Source of the DNA: an uncultured Veillonellaceae bacterium | GTDB lineage: Bacteria > Bacillota > Negativicutes > Selenomonadales > Selenomonadaceae | Length of the DNA: 36,744 bases | Direction: 5' to 3' | NCBI GenBank assembly: GCA_902766015.1 | Contig: CACXCC010000058.1 | Location: 1-36,744, forward strand | Shown here: positions 8,936 through 16,356 of the stretch, piece after piece | Numbering within the stretch: position 1 is the stretch's first letter | Layout of the letters: each line of letters opens with the position of its first letter | Position numbers and translations under genes: made by a program | The notes under the pieces: generated by a model | The model's database searches: none | What the model was told of the DNA's origin: nothing | Seen by the model: only the letters and a program-made list of their open reading frames with translations

Positions 8936-9052
8936 ATGCCGAAGATTACGAAAAAAGTTGCGAAGAAGCTCGTCGAAAAAGCAGCGAAACACGCCGCCAA
9001 ACGCGCCGCGAAGAAAACGGCGAAGAAGCTGGCGAAAAAGATCAAACACTGA
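8936..9052 (+). CDS. 38-residue lysine/alanine-rich basic peptide
   Basis: This is a short ORF with a strong ribosome site (AGAGGGGG, 8921-8928) seven bases before the ATG. The product begins MPKITKKVAKKLVEKAAKHA and ends KKLAKKIKH. About 15 of 38 residues are lysine and 9 are alanine, with one arginine, two histidines and a single glutamate. The regular KK/AA spacing would give a strongly cationic amphipathic helix, resembling histone H1-like tails or cationic antimicrobial-type peptides. It sits 25 bp after the VOC gene and is followed directly by a good terminator. Translation is likely from the signals, but the function is unknown: nucleic-acid binding or membrane activity are both guesses. 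Confidence 0.65.
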   Translation: MPKITKKVAKKLVEKAAKHAAKRAAKKTAKKLAKKIKH

Positions 9053-9067
9053 AATGGATTGTTGACA

Positions 9068-9096
9068 CAAAAACCGCCCGAACGGGCGGTTTTTCA
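9068..9096 (+). terminator. Intrinsic terminator after the CGGC-VOC-peptide operon
   Basis: ACCGCCCG and CGGGCGGT form a perfect stem around a very short loop, followed by five T and preceded by an A-run, so it may also act on the minus strand. Confidence 0.88.
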
Positions 9097-9227
9097 TTTG
9101 GCGCGGTTTTGACATTTTTTCCGACAGCTCATGCAGGAATTCCGTAAAAAATTATGGAAGTATATAATATACAATATGGTAAACGATCGCTTTGCTTCGA
9201 AGGCTTACAAGGAAAGGAAGATTCAAT

Positions 9228-10475
9228 ATGGTTTCACGCGAACGTCTGGAGCAGCAGCTGCAGCATTTACAGACGATCACGACACCCGGGGCGGGAGAGG
9301 GGATCAACCGTCTCGCGTTTACGGAGAGCGATGAGGAGGGACGCCGCTATATCACGTCACTCATGGAGGAGGCGGGTCTCTCGATCCGTCAGGACGCATT
9401 CGGCAATGTCATCGGACATTTGGCGGGGCGCGACGAGTCACTCCCGGCTGTCATGTTCGGGTCACACAGTGACAGTGTCCCGAGCGGCGGCAATTTTGAC
9501 GGCATTGTCGGTATCCTCGCGGCGGTCGAAGTCGTGCGCAGTATGAAGGAAGACGGGTTCGTGCCGGATTGTCCGCTCGAAGTCGTCCTGTTCCGCTGTG
9601 AGGAATCGGGGCGTTTCGGGACAGCGACACTCGGAAGCCGGGCTATGCGCGGCGAGCTGACAACGGCGGATTTGATGCGGTTTAAGGATAAAGACGGCAT
9701 CAGCCTTTATGATGCGCTCGAGAGTTGCGGACTTGACCCGGCGCACATCGAGACGGCGAAATACACGCGCCCGCTCAAGGCGTTTTTCGAGGTGCACATC
9801 GAGCAGGGGAAAGTGCTCGAACACCGAAAGATTCCGCTCGGTGTCGTCACGGGCATTGCGGCTCCGACACGCATGCGCGTATACATTCACGGCAATGCGG
9901 ATCACAGCGGCGCAACGCCGATGCCGCTTCGACATGACGGAGCCTGTGCGGCCGCGGAAATCATCCTCGCGGTCGAAAAAGCCGCCGCGGCGCGCAAAGA
10001 GCCGCCTGTTGTCGGCACGGTCGGCATCGTTCGCGTCCATCCCTGCGCGATGAATGTCATCCCTGGCGAAGTCGAACTCGGCATTGACATCCGCAGTATT
10101 TCGGCGGAGGCGAAAGCGTCAACCGTCGCTGACGTCAAGTTGGCCGTAGAGGAAATCTGCGCCCGCCGCGATATCCCCGTGACGATCGAGGATATCTCCA
10201 ACGGTACGCCGGTTGTCATGGAGGAACCGGTCGTCAAATTCCTCGACGCCATGTGCGAGAAAGCGGGCGTTCCGTACATCGAAATGCCGAGCGGAGCGGG
10301 ACATGACACGATGCACTGGGTCGGTTACGTACCGGCGGGGATGCTGTTCATCCCGTGCAAAGACGGCATCAGCCATAATCCGGCCGAGTCGGCGGAACTC
10401 GATGACATCGTACGCGTGACGCGCGCGCTTTCGGAAGCCGTACGCACGGTTTCGGCGAAGGCGTTTTCGTTTTGA
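9228..10475 (+). CDS. M20-family Zn-dependent hydrolase, N-carbamoylase / allantoate amidohydrolase type
   Basis: This is a 415-residue cytoplasmic metallo-hydrolase. The ATG at 9228 follows AAGGAAAGGAAG; the in-frame TTG at 9192 lacks such a site. The order of motifs fits the hydantoinase/carbamoylase branch of M20. GSHSDSVPSGGNFDG gives His80 and Asp82 plus the bridging Asp near 91. RCEESGRFGTATLGSR has the catalytic Glu pair near 125. EVHIEQGKVLE is the second metal-His region, NADHSGATPM lies in the dimerisation lid, and SGAGHDTMH is the last metal His near 350. Such enzymes hydrolyse N-carbamoyl amino acids, ureidoglycine or allantoate, releasing ammonia and CO2. The exact substrate cannot be read. 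It lies 77 bp before the AbgA-like hydrolase and probably shares its transcript. Confidence 0.92.
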   Translation: MVSRERLEQQLQHLQTITTPGAGEGINRLAFTESDEEGRRYITSLMEEAGLSIRQDAFGNVIGHLAGRDESLPAVMFGSHSDSVPSGGNFDGIVGILAAVEVVRSMKEDGFVPDCPLEVVLFRCEESGRFGTATLGSRAMRGELTTADLMRFKDKDGISLYDALESCGLDPAHIETAKYTRPLKAFFEVHIEQGKVLEHRKIPLGVVTGIAAPTRMRVYIHGNADHSGATPMPLRHDGACAAAEIILAVEKAAAARKEPPVVGTVGIVRVHPCAMNVIPGEVELGIDIRSISAEAKASTVADVKLAVEEICARRDIPVTIEDISNGTPVVMEEPVVKFLDAMCEKAGVPYIEMPSGAGHDTMHWVGYVPAGMLFIPCKDGISHNPAESAELDDIVRVTRALSEAVRTVSAKAFSF

Positions 10476-10552
10476 CGTCAATGAACGGCGGGCGGCGCTG
10501 AGGGGCCGCCATTCGCTGTGTCTTAATTTATATAAGAAAGGAACGGATTATT

Positions 10553-11869
10553 ATGAGTTTAAAAGAAGAAATTCTTACCATGGTTGACGGTATGCAGGCG
10601 GATCTCGTCAAACAGCGCCGGGATATCCATCGTCATCCGGAACCGGGATGGACGGAGTTCCGTACGGCCGCACTCGTCTGCTCGAAACTTTCGGAATACG
10701 GCTACGAAGTCCACACGGGCGCCGAAACCGTCCAGAAAGAAGCCATGATGGGCGTGCCGGATGAGGAAACGCTGAAAAAAGCGCAGGAACGCGCGATCGC
10801 CGAGGGCGCCGATCCGGAATGGGTTCACAAAATGGACGGAGGACGAACGGGCGTTGTTGCCGTCATGCATTTCGGACCGGGACCTGTCGTCGCACTCCGC
10901 TGTGACATGGACTCCAATGACGTCACCGAAACGCCGGATCCGCAGCACCGCGCCAACCGCAAAGGATTTGCTTCCGTTCATCCGTGTGCGATGCACGCGT
11001 GCGGACATGACGGACATACGACCGTCGGTATCGCCGTCGCAAAAATCCTCGCATCCCTCAAAGACGAACTGCAGGGAACTGTCAAATTCGTCTTCCAGCC
11101 GGCAGAAGAAGGCGTTCGCGGCGCACACGCCATGGTCGAACAGGGCGTCGTCGATGACGTTGACTATATGCTCGGAGCGCATTTCGGCTTCAAAATGAAG
11201 AAAACGGGAACCATCGCCTGCAACGTCACCGACTTCCTCGCGACGAGCAAATATGACGCGTACTTCACAGGCGTACCGGCTCACGCGGGCGCCGCTCCGG
11301 AACAGGGCAGAAACGCCCTCCTCGCCGCGGCCTGCGCATCCCTGAACCTCCACGCCATCTCCCGCAACTCGTCCGGAACAACCCGCATCAACGTCGGAGC
11401 CCTCAACGCCGGCGGCGGACGAAACGTCATTCCCGAACACGCCGTCATGAAACTCGAAACCCGCGGCGCAACGACCGAACTTGACGAGTACATGTCATCC
11501 AACGCCGAACGCATCCTCAAAGCCGCGGCAGCCATGTACGACGTCAAACTCGACATCAAAAAAGTCGGCGGAGCCGCCGGCGGCAGCAACTCCCCGAAAC
11601 TCGCCGCCTACCTCGTCAAAACCGCCGAAGACCTCGGCATCTTCGACCAAGTCGTCGACAAATGCCCCTTCGGCGCCAGCGAAGACTTCTCCTTCTTCAT
11701 GGAACGCGTCCAGCGCCACGGCGGCCAAGCCGCGTACATGATGGTCGGCGCCGACATCGTCGCAGGACATCACGACTCCCACTTCGACTTCGACGAAGCC
11801 GCCCTCGGCAACTCCGCAAAAATGCTTTCCTACGCCGTAGCGGGACTGCTGCTTTCCGAAGCACAATAA
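10553..11869 (+). CDS. M20-family amidohydrolase, AbgA-like (p-aminobenzoyl-glutamate hydrolase subunit A type)
   Basis: This 438-residue enzyme has the N-terminus RRDIHRHPEPGWTEFRTAALV and a long insert before GRTGVVAVM, which closely follow E. coli AbgA rather than plain M20D enzymes. Metal and catalytic motifs are HACGHDGHT (His148, His152, Asp153), QPAEEG (Glu185-Glu186) and GHHDSHFDFDE near the C-terminus. AbgA works with AbgB to release p-aminobenzoate from p-aminobenzoyl-glutamate, a folate breakdown product. No abgB or abgT is present here, so a related amide or peptide substrate is equally possible. AAGAAAGGAA precedes the ATG. Base use changes inside the gene: after about 11320 it turns to ACC, CCC, GCC and AAC codons, whereas the first half uses ACG, CCG and GCG. 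Confidence 0.9.
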   Translation: MSLKEEILTMVDGMQADLVKQRRDIHRHPEPGWTEFRTAALVCSKLSEYGYEVHTGAETVQKEAMMGVPDEETLKKAQERAIAEGADPEWVHKMDGGRTGVVAVMHFGPGPVVALRCDMDSNDVTETPDPQHRANRKGFASVHPCAMHACGHDGHTTVGIAVAKILASLKDELQGTVKFVFQPAEEGVRGAHAMVEQGVVDDVDYMLGAHFGFKMKKTGTIACNVTDFLATSKYDAYFTGVPAHAGAAPEQGRNALLAAACASLNLHAISRNSSGTTRINVGALNAGGGRNVIPEHAVMKLETRGATTELDEYMSSNAERILKAAAAMYDVKLDIKKVGGAAGGSNSPKLAAYLVKTAEDLGIFDQVVDKCPFGASEDFSFFMERVQRHGGQAAYMMVGADIVAGHHDSHFDFDEAALGNSAKMLSYAVAGLLLSEAQ

Positions 11870-11907
11870 ATTTTTCTCGTTAAAAGGCAAATCGGGTCAC
11901 CGACAAG

Positions 11908-12093
11908 TAAGGGATTGCGGGGCGGTTTCGGATGCCATTGCTGTTTAAGGCGTTAAGAACGTCAGACGGTTTCACCCGTCGCCCTGAATTGTTTAAGCGC
12001 AGCGGTTTGATTCAGGGCGACTACATTAAGTGAAACCGTCTGACGTTTAGCCGGCAGCTTAGGCATCCGAAACCGCCCCGCAATCCCGTCTTA
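11908..12093 (+). ncRNA. Candidate structured RNA element, copy 1 (unrecognised family)
   Basis: This is a 186-nt element with nested perfect stems. P0 is 3 bp (11908-11910 with 12091-12093), followed by a 3-nt GTC bulge at 12088-12090. P1 is 26 bp (11911-11936 with 12062-12087), perfect. An internal loop of 22 and 15 nt contains GCTG/CAGC and GGC/GCC pairs. P2 is 17 bp (11959-11975 with 12030-12046) and P3 is 8-9 bp (11981-11988 with 12011-12018). The apical loop is 22 nt (11989-12010). A second copy at 18331-18516 has the same segment lengths and identical loop bases, but different, fully compensated stems. The strand is set by the shared loop sequence and by both copies following plus-strand genes. 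Whether it is transcribed is not shown. Confidence 0.6.
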
Positions 12094-12099
12094 GCAAAC

Positions 12100-12131
12100 A
12101 AAAAGAGACTGCCAAAGCAGTCTCTTTTTTA
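12100..12131. terminator. Bidirectional terminator
   Basis: AAAAAGAGACTGC pairs with GCAGTCTCTTTTT around CAAA, giving a stem with A- and T-tracts on either side. It ends the convergent short gene at 12147-12353 and any transcript running through structured element copy 1. Confidence 0.9.
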
Positions 12132-12146
12132 GCGTACAAAGAAAAA

Positions 12147-12353
12147 TTATTTCTTCAGCGCTTCCTTCAGAATCTCCGTTGTGGCTTTCTGAACGACGCG
12201 CATCATGTCCTCAAGCAGAGCATTGTACATGTCGCCGCCATCCACGACACCACGGCCGTTCTCGGTAAGGAAGAATTTCTTCGGATGCTCTTCAGATTTA
12301 TAAGCCTCATTAAGCTTATCCTGAACGAGTTTTGCGATTTCCTGTTCCGTCAT
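12147..12353 (-). CDS. Short conserved-looking hypothetical protein
   Basis: The product is 68 residues from the ATG at 12353, which follows AGAGGTGAC; an upstream in-frame extension to 12458 lacks a ribosome site. It starts MTEQEIAKLVQDKLNEAYK, and continues with a central turn (HPKKFFLTENGRGVVDGGDMYN) and a C-terminal helix LLEDMMRVVQKATTEILKEALKK. It looks like a small soluble helical protein with no membrane segment or cysteines. I recognise no family. A minus-strand TATAAT box lies in the upstream region near 12388-12393. It is convergent with the hydrolase gene and divergent from the secreted protein gene. Confidence 0.65.
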   Translation of the reverse strand: MTEQEIAKLVQDKLNEAYKSEEHPKKFFLTENGRGVVDGGDMYNALLEDMMRVVQKATTEILKEALKK

Positions 12354-12578
12354 CAAAGTCACCTCTTTTCGCCATAATCTATGTTTATTATACGACGAAA
12401 AACCGATTCTGTACATATTCGAACGAGAAAAAGTGTGCTTCAGATCACTTTCAGACAATCACAACCGAATTCTAATGATAGATTAAAACCGATCTAATCT
12501 GACTTTCCTATACTAATACCATCATCAAACGATGGCACAGATAAAAAACAAGACAATCCGGAAGGGGAGTTGAACATC

Positions 12579-13337
12579 ATGAAATGGACGAAAGCAAACC
12601 GTAAATTACTCGCAGGCGTTCTCGCCGGCGCATTACTCGTAACGGGTGGAATTACCACCATGTCGGCACAGGCCGCACAGCGCGACGGCAATCAGCCGCG
12701 TGTCGAACGTCAATGTCCGGCGGGCGGACCGCAGCGTCAGATGGACAGTTCGGAAATGGCAAAACACATCTCGGAACAGTTCGGTGTCAGCGAAAGTGAA
12801 GTCAAAGACGCACTTGACGCAAAAACGGACTTCCGCAATATCGGCCGGGCAGCCATGCTCGCCAAGATCAGCAACAAATCCTTTAGTGACGTACTCGGCA
12901 TGAAAACCGACAGCAACTCGTGGCGTGATGTCGCCGATTCGCTCGGCGTAACGCGCGATCAGATCCGCAGTGAACGTCAGTCGATGACGGCAGACCGCAT
13001 CGCGGCAAAAGGCACGATCGAAAAAGACGCGGCACTTTCGCTGCTCGAAAACGGTTATCAGCCGCGTGACATCGAAAAAGCTGCCCTTCTTGCCAAAGAA
13101 TCCGGCAAAGACGTCCAGTCCGTCCTTGACCTGAAAAAGATCAACAACCGTTGGAGTGATGTCGCAGAACAGCTCGGCGTATCCAAAGACGTCCTGCATC
13201 AGGATCGCGACGGACACAAAGGATTCCGCGGTGACCGTCGCGGCCCGGCCGGCCCGGATCAGCCGTGTTTCGGCGGCCCGGAAGGTGCACCGGATGACGG
13301 CAGACAGGCTCCGCCTGACAGTCAGTCCGAAAAATAA
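12579..13337 (+). CDS. Secreted protein with a 50-residue internal duplication
   Basis: The product is 252 residues from the ATG at 12579 behind GGAAGGGGAG. Residues 1-33 form a Sec signal peptide with a likely cut after SAQA. The mature part contains two ungapped 50-residue copies (residues 84-133 and 151-200) that agree at about 22 of 50 positions. Both read as AA-LAK-S-K, then VL--K, then N-W-DVA--LGV--D. The last 50 residues are glycine-, proline- and charge-rich (FRGDRRGPAGPDQP) and probably unstructured. The repeat resembles helical modules seen in small secreted Bacillota proteins, but I cannot name a family. It may be an envelope-associated or metal-responsive periplasmic protein; this is inference only. 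It has no clear terminator before the trp promoter. Confidence 0.75.
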   Translation: MKWTKANRKLLAGVLAGALLVTGGITTMSAQAAQRDGNQPRVERQCPAGGPQRQMDSSEMAKHISEQFGVSESEVKDALDAKTDFRNIGRAAMLAKISNKSFSDVLGMKTDSNSWRDVADSLGVTRDQIRSERQSMTADRIAAKGTIEKDAALSLLENGYQPRDIEKAALLAKESGKDVQSVLDLKKINNRWSDVAEQLGVSKDVLHQDRDGHKGFRGDRRGPAGPDQPCFGGPEGAPDDGRQAPPDSQSEK

Positions 13338-13349
13338 TCGGGAAAAGGG

Positions 13350-13378
13350 TTGACAACTTTCCGATCGTGGTATATATT
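13350..13378 (+). promoter_or_regulatory. Promoter of the trp operon
   Basis: TTGACA (13350-13355), a 17-bp spacer and TATATT (13373-13378) form a near-consensus promoter immediately before the T-box leader. Confidence 0.85.
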
Positions 13379-13383
13379 AAGAA

Positions 13384-13694
13384 CCATCAAGTTTACAACA
13401 TTACGTTTAAATCAGTGAGCGGGAAATAGTAATGTTTCCAACGACTGTACAGCGAGCCGGAACCGGGAAACCGGAGGTGTGATGTCCGGCCAGCCGTGAG
13501 ATATGAATGGTCCCGTGAGAGTCCGCCGAATGCGTCATTTGTTGACGTGAGTAGGCCGGAACGGTTGCCCCCGTTAACGGGCTACGGTATCGGCATTGAC
13601 CTGTACCGGACATGAGGGATCGTTATGATTCGAACACGGGTGGTACCGCGAGATTTTCGCCCCGGCAGGAGTAAATCCTGTCGGGGCTTTTTGA
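13384..13694 (+). promoter_or_regulatory. T-box riboswitch, tryptophan specifier
   Basis: This leader reads uncharged tRNA and controls the trp operon by antitermination. Stem I shows AGTGA, then CGGG with an AGTA loop-E half on the 5' side. On the 3' side GAA is followed by TGG (13508-13510) and CCCG (13512-13515), so the specifier codon is UGG, Trp. The distal stem I motif CAGCGAGCCGG ... GGTGTGA is present, as is GAGTAGG of the stem III region. The T-box GGGTGGTACCGCG lies at 13638-13650. The competing terminator (GCCCCGGCAGGA with TCCTGTCGGGGC, 13659-13687, then five T) ends just before trpF. The variable T-box base is T, which would pair with an A discriminator or wobble with the G usual in tRNA-Trp. 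Confidence 0.95.
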
Positions 13695-13714
13695 TTGGCA
13701 AAGGGGATGAAGAC

Positions 13715-14329
13715 ATGAAAGTAAAGATGTGCGGTATGAAGAACATCGAGTCGGCAAAAGCCGCGGAAGCGGCCGGCGCGGCGTTTATCGGCTTCATCTT
13801 TTTCCGGAAAAGTCATCGTTACGTTGAGCCGGAAACGGCAGCCGCGATCAGTGAGGCGGTGACGGGATGTAAAACGGTCGGCGTTTTCGTCGATGAGGAT
13901 CCCGAAACGGTCAACCGGATCGCCGAAACGATACATCTTGATTATGTCCAACTGCACGGGCACGAAGACGCCGATTATGCAAGGCAAATCGACAGGCCGG
14001 TCATCAAGGCGTACCGCTACGGCGACGGATTTTCGGCCGAGGCCGCGAATGCATTTCCCGCCGAGATCATCCTGCTTGACAGTTTCCGCAAGGGGATGGC
14101 CGGAGGAACCGGCGAGGCCTTTGCGTGGCGGGAAGCCGCCGAGGAAGCCGTCAAAGTCAAAAAACCGCTCCTCATCGCGGGCGGGATCGCGGCGGACAAT
14201 GTCCGCGAAGCATTTCACGTGTTTCATCCGTACGGATTTGACATCTCCGGGAGCCTGGAGGAAAACCGGGAAAAATCGCCGGCCAAGATTCGGGCGTTCA
14301 TGGACGCGATCCGTCAAATCGAATCATGA
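13715..14329 (+). CDS. trpF: Phosphoribosylanthranilate isomerase
   Basis: TrpF isomerises phosphoribosyl-anthranilate to the enol-type carboxyphenylamino-deoxyribulose phosphate in tryptophan synthesis. The 204-residue TIM barrel starts at ATG 13715 (AAAGGGGATGAAGAC upstream) with MKVKMCGMKN, carrying the catalytic Cys6 in the normal KxCG motif. AAFIGFIFFRKSHRYV (family FVFxxSPRYV, here His for Pro), VQLHGHED, ILLDSF (catalytic Asp) and GGIAADNV then DISGSLE follow at the usual places. It is the first gene of a T-box-controlled operon. Placing trpF before trpC is unusual, since the common order is trpC-trpF. Only 16 nt separate it from trpC. Confidence 0.96.
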   Translation: MKVKMCGMKNIESAKAAEAAGAAFIGFIFFRKSHRYVEPETAAAISEAVTGCKTVGVFVDEDPETVNRIAETIHLDYVQLHGHEDADYARQIDRPVIKAYRYGDGFSAEAANAFPAEIILLDSFRKGMAGGTGEAFAWREAAEEAVKVKKPLLIAGGIAADNVREAFHVFHPYGFDISGSLEENREKSPAKIRAFMDAIRQIES

Positions 14330-14345
14330 CACAGGAGGAATTACC

Positions 14346-15134
14346 TTGAGAGATATATTAGCAGAAATCGTTGAAAAGAAAAAAGATATCGTCGCTCAGG
14401 CAAAACAGGACATGCCGCTCAGCGAGATCAAGCGTCAAATGAAGTACGGAAGTTTCCGCATGTCGTCGCGTTTCGCGGAGCAGCCGTGGAATCTCATCGC
14501 CGAGTGCAAACTGCAGTCACCGGCAAAAGGGCGCCTGACGCGTTCACACAGCGTCGAGGAACTCGCGAAAATCTACGAGGCAAATGGCGCGAGCATGCTT
14601 TCCGTGCACACGGATCCGCATTTCCTCGGCTGCAACGAGGATTTTCAGAAAGTCCGCAAACTCGTCGACATGCCGCTTCTGCGTAAGGATTTCGTCATTG
14701 ACGAATACCAGATTTACGAAGCGCGCTATCTCGGCGCCGATGCGATCCTGCTCATCGCGCGCATTTTGACGCCGGAGCAGCTTAAACAGTATCTGTACAC
14801 GACGTGGAGCCTCGGCATGGATGCCCTCATCGAAGTCCATGACCGCCGCGACATGGAAGCGGCTCTCGCGACGCCGGCGGAATATATCGGCATCAACAAC
14901 CGCAATCTCGTGAGCTTCACGACGGATATTCAAAATACGCTCGACCTGCTCCCTTATGCGGACACGGAGCGTACACTCATCAGCGAGAGCGGGATTTTCG
15001 GTCCGGAGGATGCAAAGATCCTGCGTGACGCGGGATGTGACGGCATTCTCGTCGGCGAGGGACTTGTCCGTTCGTCCGATGTCGGTGTCATGACGCAGAA
15101 ACTGATCGCAGCCGGCATTCGCAAGACGGCTTAA
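14346..15134 (+). CDS. trpC: Indole-3-glycerol phosphate synthase (TTG start)
   Basis: TrpC closes the indole ring, turning CdRP into indole-3-glycerol phosphate. The start is a TTG at 14346, fixed by an ideal AGGAGGAA site at 14333-14340 and by the family N-terminus ([19 protein letters not shown]); the reading frame is open further upstream but only as an overlap with trpF. The product is 262 residues. It shows [11 protein letters not shown] (Glu53 and Lys55, with the usual serine-rich loop altered at KLQ), [22 protein letters not shown] (catalytic Lys114), IGINNRNL and ISESGIFG. It is followed after 34 bp by trpB with its own ribosome site. Confidence 0.96.
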   Translation: MRDILAEIVEKKKDIVAQAKQDMPLSEIKRQMKYGSFRMSSRFAEQPWNLIAECKLQSPAKGRLTRSHSVEELAKIYEANGASMLSVHTDPHFLGCNEDFQKVRKLVDMPLLRKDFVIDEYQIYEARYLGADAILLIARILTPEQLKQYLYTTWSLGMDALIEVHDRRDMEAALATPAEYIGINNRNLVSFTTDIQNTLDLLPYADTERTLISESGIFGPEDAKILRDAGCDGILVGEGLVRSSDVGVMTQKLIAAGIRKTA

Positions 15135-15168
15135 GCAAACGGGATTTGGAGAAAGGAAAGGATTTACG

Positions 15169-16356
15169 ATGAATACAAAAGGCAGATTTGGCAAATACGG
15201 CGGACAGTATGTACCGGAAATCGTGATGCCGGCACTCAACGAGCTCGAGGCAGCGTATAAGAAATACCGGAATGACCCGGATTTCCTGAACGAATTCCGT
15301 TTTTATCTCAATGAATACGCCGGCCGTCCGACGAACCTCTACTACGCGAAAAAACTGACGGAGCATTACGGCAAGGCGAAAATCTTCCTTAAACGCGAAG
15401 ATCTGCTCCACACGGGCGCGCACAAAATCAACAACGCACTCGGACAGGCGCTCCTCGCGAAACGCATGGGTAAAAAACGCATCGTTGCCGAAACGGGAGC
15501 AGGTCAGCACGGTGTTGCCTCCGCAACGGTTGCCGCGCTGTTCGGTATGGAATGTCACGTCTTCATGGGTGCGCTTGACATCGAGCGTCAGAAACTCAAC
15601 GTCTTCCGCATGAAGCTCCTCGGCGCGAAAGTCATTCCGGTTTCGAGCGGTACGGGCACGCTGAAAGACGCCACGAGCGAAGCGATCCGTTACTGGGCAA
15701 CGAATATCACGGATACGCATTACATCATCGGTTCTGCCGTAGGGCCGTATCCGTATCCGGAAATGGTCCGCGATTTCCAGAAAGTCATCGGCGAGGAAAC
15801 GCGCGCGCAGGCGATGAAAGCGATCGGCAAACTGCCGGATTACGTCCTTGCCTGTGTCGGCGGCGGCAGCAACGCGATCGGTATGTTCTACGATTTCCGC
15901 AATGAAACATCCGTCAAAAAGATCGGCGTCGAGGCGGGCGGACGCAGCGACGCGAACGGCGACAACGCCAAAACGCTTTCGGGCACGGGCATTCCGGGCA
16001 TTCTGCACGGTGCATACAGTTATTTGCTGCAGGATGATGACGGTCAGGTCATCGAGGCGTACAGCATTTCCGCCGGACTTGACTATCCGGGCGTCGGGCC
16101 GGAACATTCCTTCTTTAAGGATACCGGCATTGCGCAGTACGTTTCCGTCACGGATCAGGAAGCGCTTGACGCGTTCCAGCGTCTCTCGAAGATCGAGGGC
16201 ATTATCCCGGCGATGGAAAGCTCGCACGCACTTGCCTATCTTGAAAAACTGATGCCGGAAACGACGCCGGATCAGAGTGTTGTCGTCTGCCTCTCGGGAC
16301 GCGGCGATAAAGACGTACAAATGGTAGCCAAAGCATTGGGGGAGGACATTGAGTAA
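15169..16356 (+). CDS. trpB: Tryptophan synthase beta chain
   Basis: TrpB condenses indole with serine through pyridoxal phosphate, forming an alpha2-beta2 complex with TrpA. The 395 residues begin [22 protein letters not shown], as in classical TrpB1. The PLP lysine lies in [14 protein letters not shown] (Lys86). [12 protein letters not shown] follows, and the phosphate-binding loop is [10 protein letters not shown] near residue 230. The ATG at 15169 is preceded by GGAGAAAGGAAAGG. The stop codon overlaps the trpA start by one base (TAATG), indicating translational coupling and equal subunit supply. Confidence 0.98.
   Translation: MNTKGRFGKYGGQYVPEIVMPALNELEAAYKKYRNDPDFLNEFRFYLNEYAGRPTNLYYAKKLTEHYGKAKIFLKREDLLHTGAHKINNALGQALLAKRMGKKRIVAETGAGQHGVASATVAALFGMECHVFMGALDIERQKLNVFRMKLLGAKVIPVSSGTGTLKDATSEAIRYWATNITDTHYIIGSAVGPYPYPEMVRDFQKVIGEETRAQAMKAIGKLPDYVLACVGGGSNAIGMFYDFRNETSVKKIGVEAGGRSDANGDNAKTLSGTGIPGILHGAYSYLLQDDDGQVIEAYSISAGLDYPGVGPEHSFFKDTGIAQYVSVTDQEALDAFQRLSKIEGIIPAMESSHALAYLEKLMPETTPDQSVVVCLSGRGDKDVQMVAKALGEDIE

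Noticed and set aside
8095..9045. 316-residue minus-strand open frame with an F/A-rich start
   Set aside because: It is antisense to the CGGC, VOC and lysine-rich peptide genes, which have motifs and ribosome sites. The FFA-rich start is simply the complement of the KKxA repeats.
11908..12093. Interpretation of the structured element as a CRISPR or a simple MITE
   Set aside because: There is no repeat-spacer array, and simple MITE copies share their arms. Here the arms differ between copies while pairing is kept.
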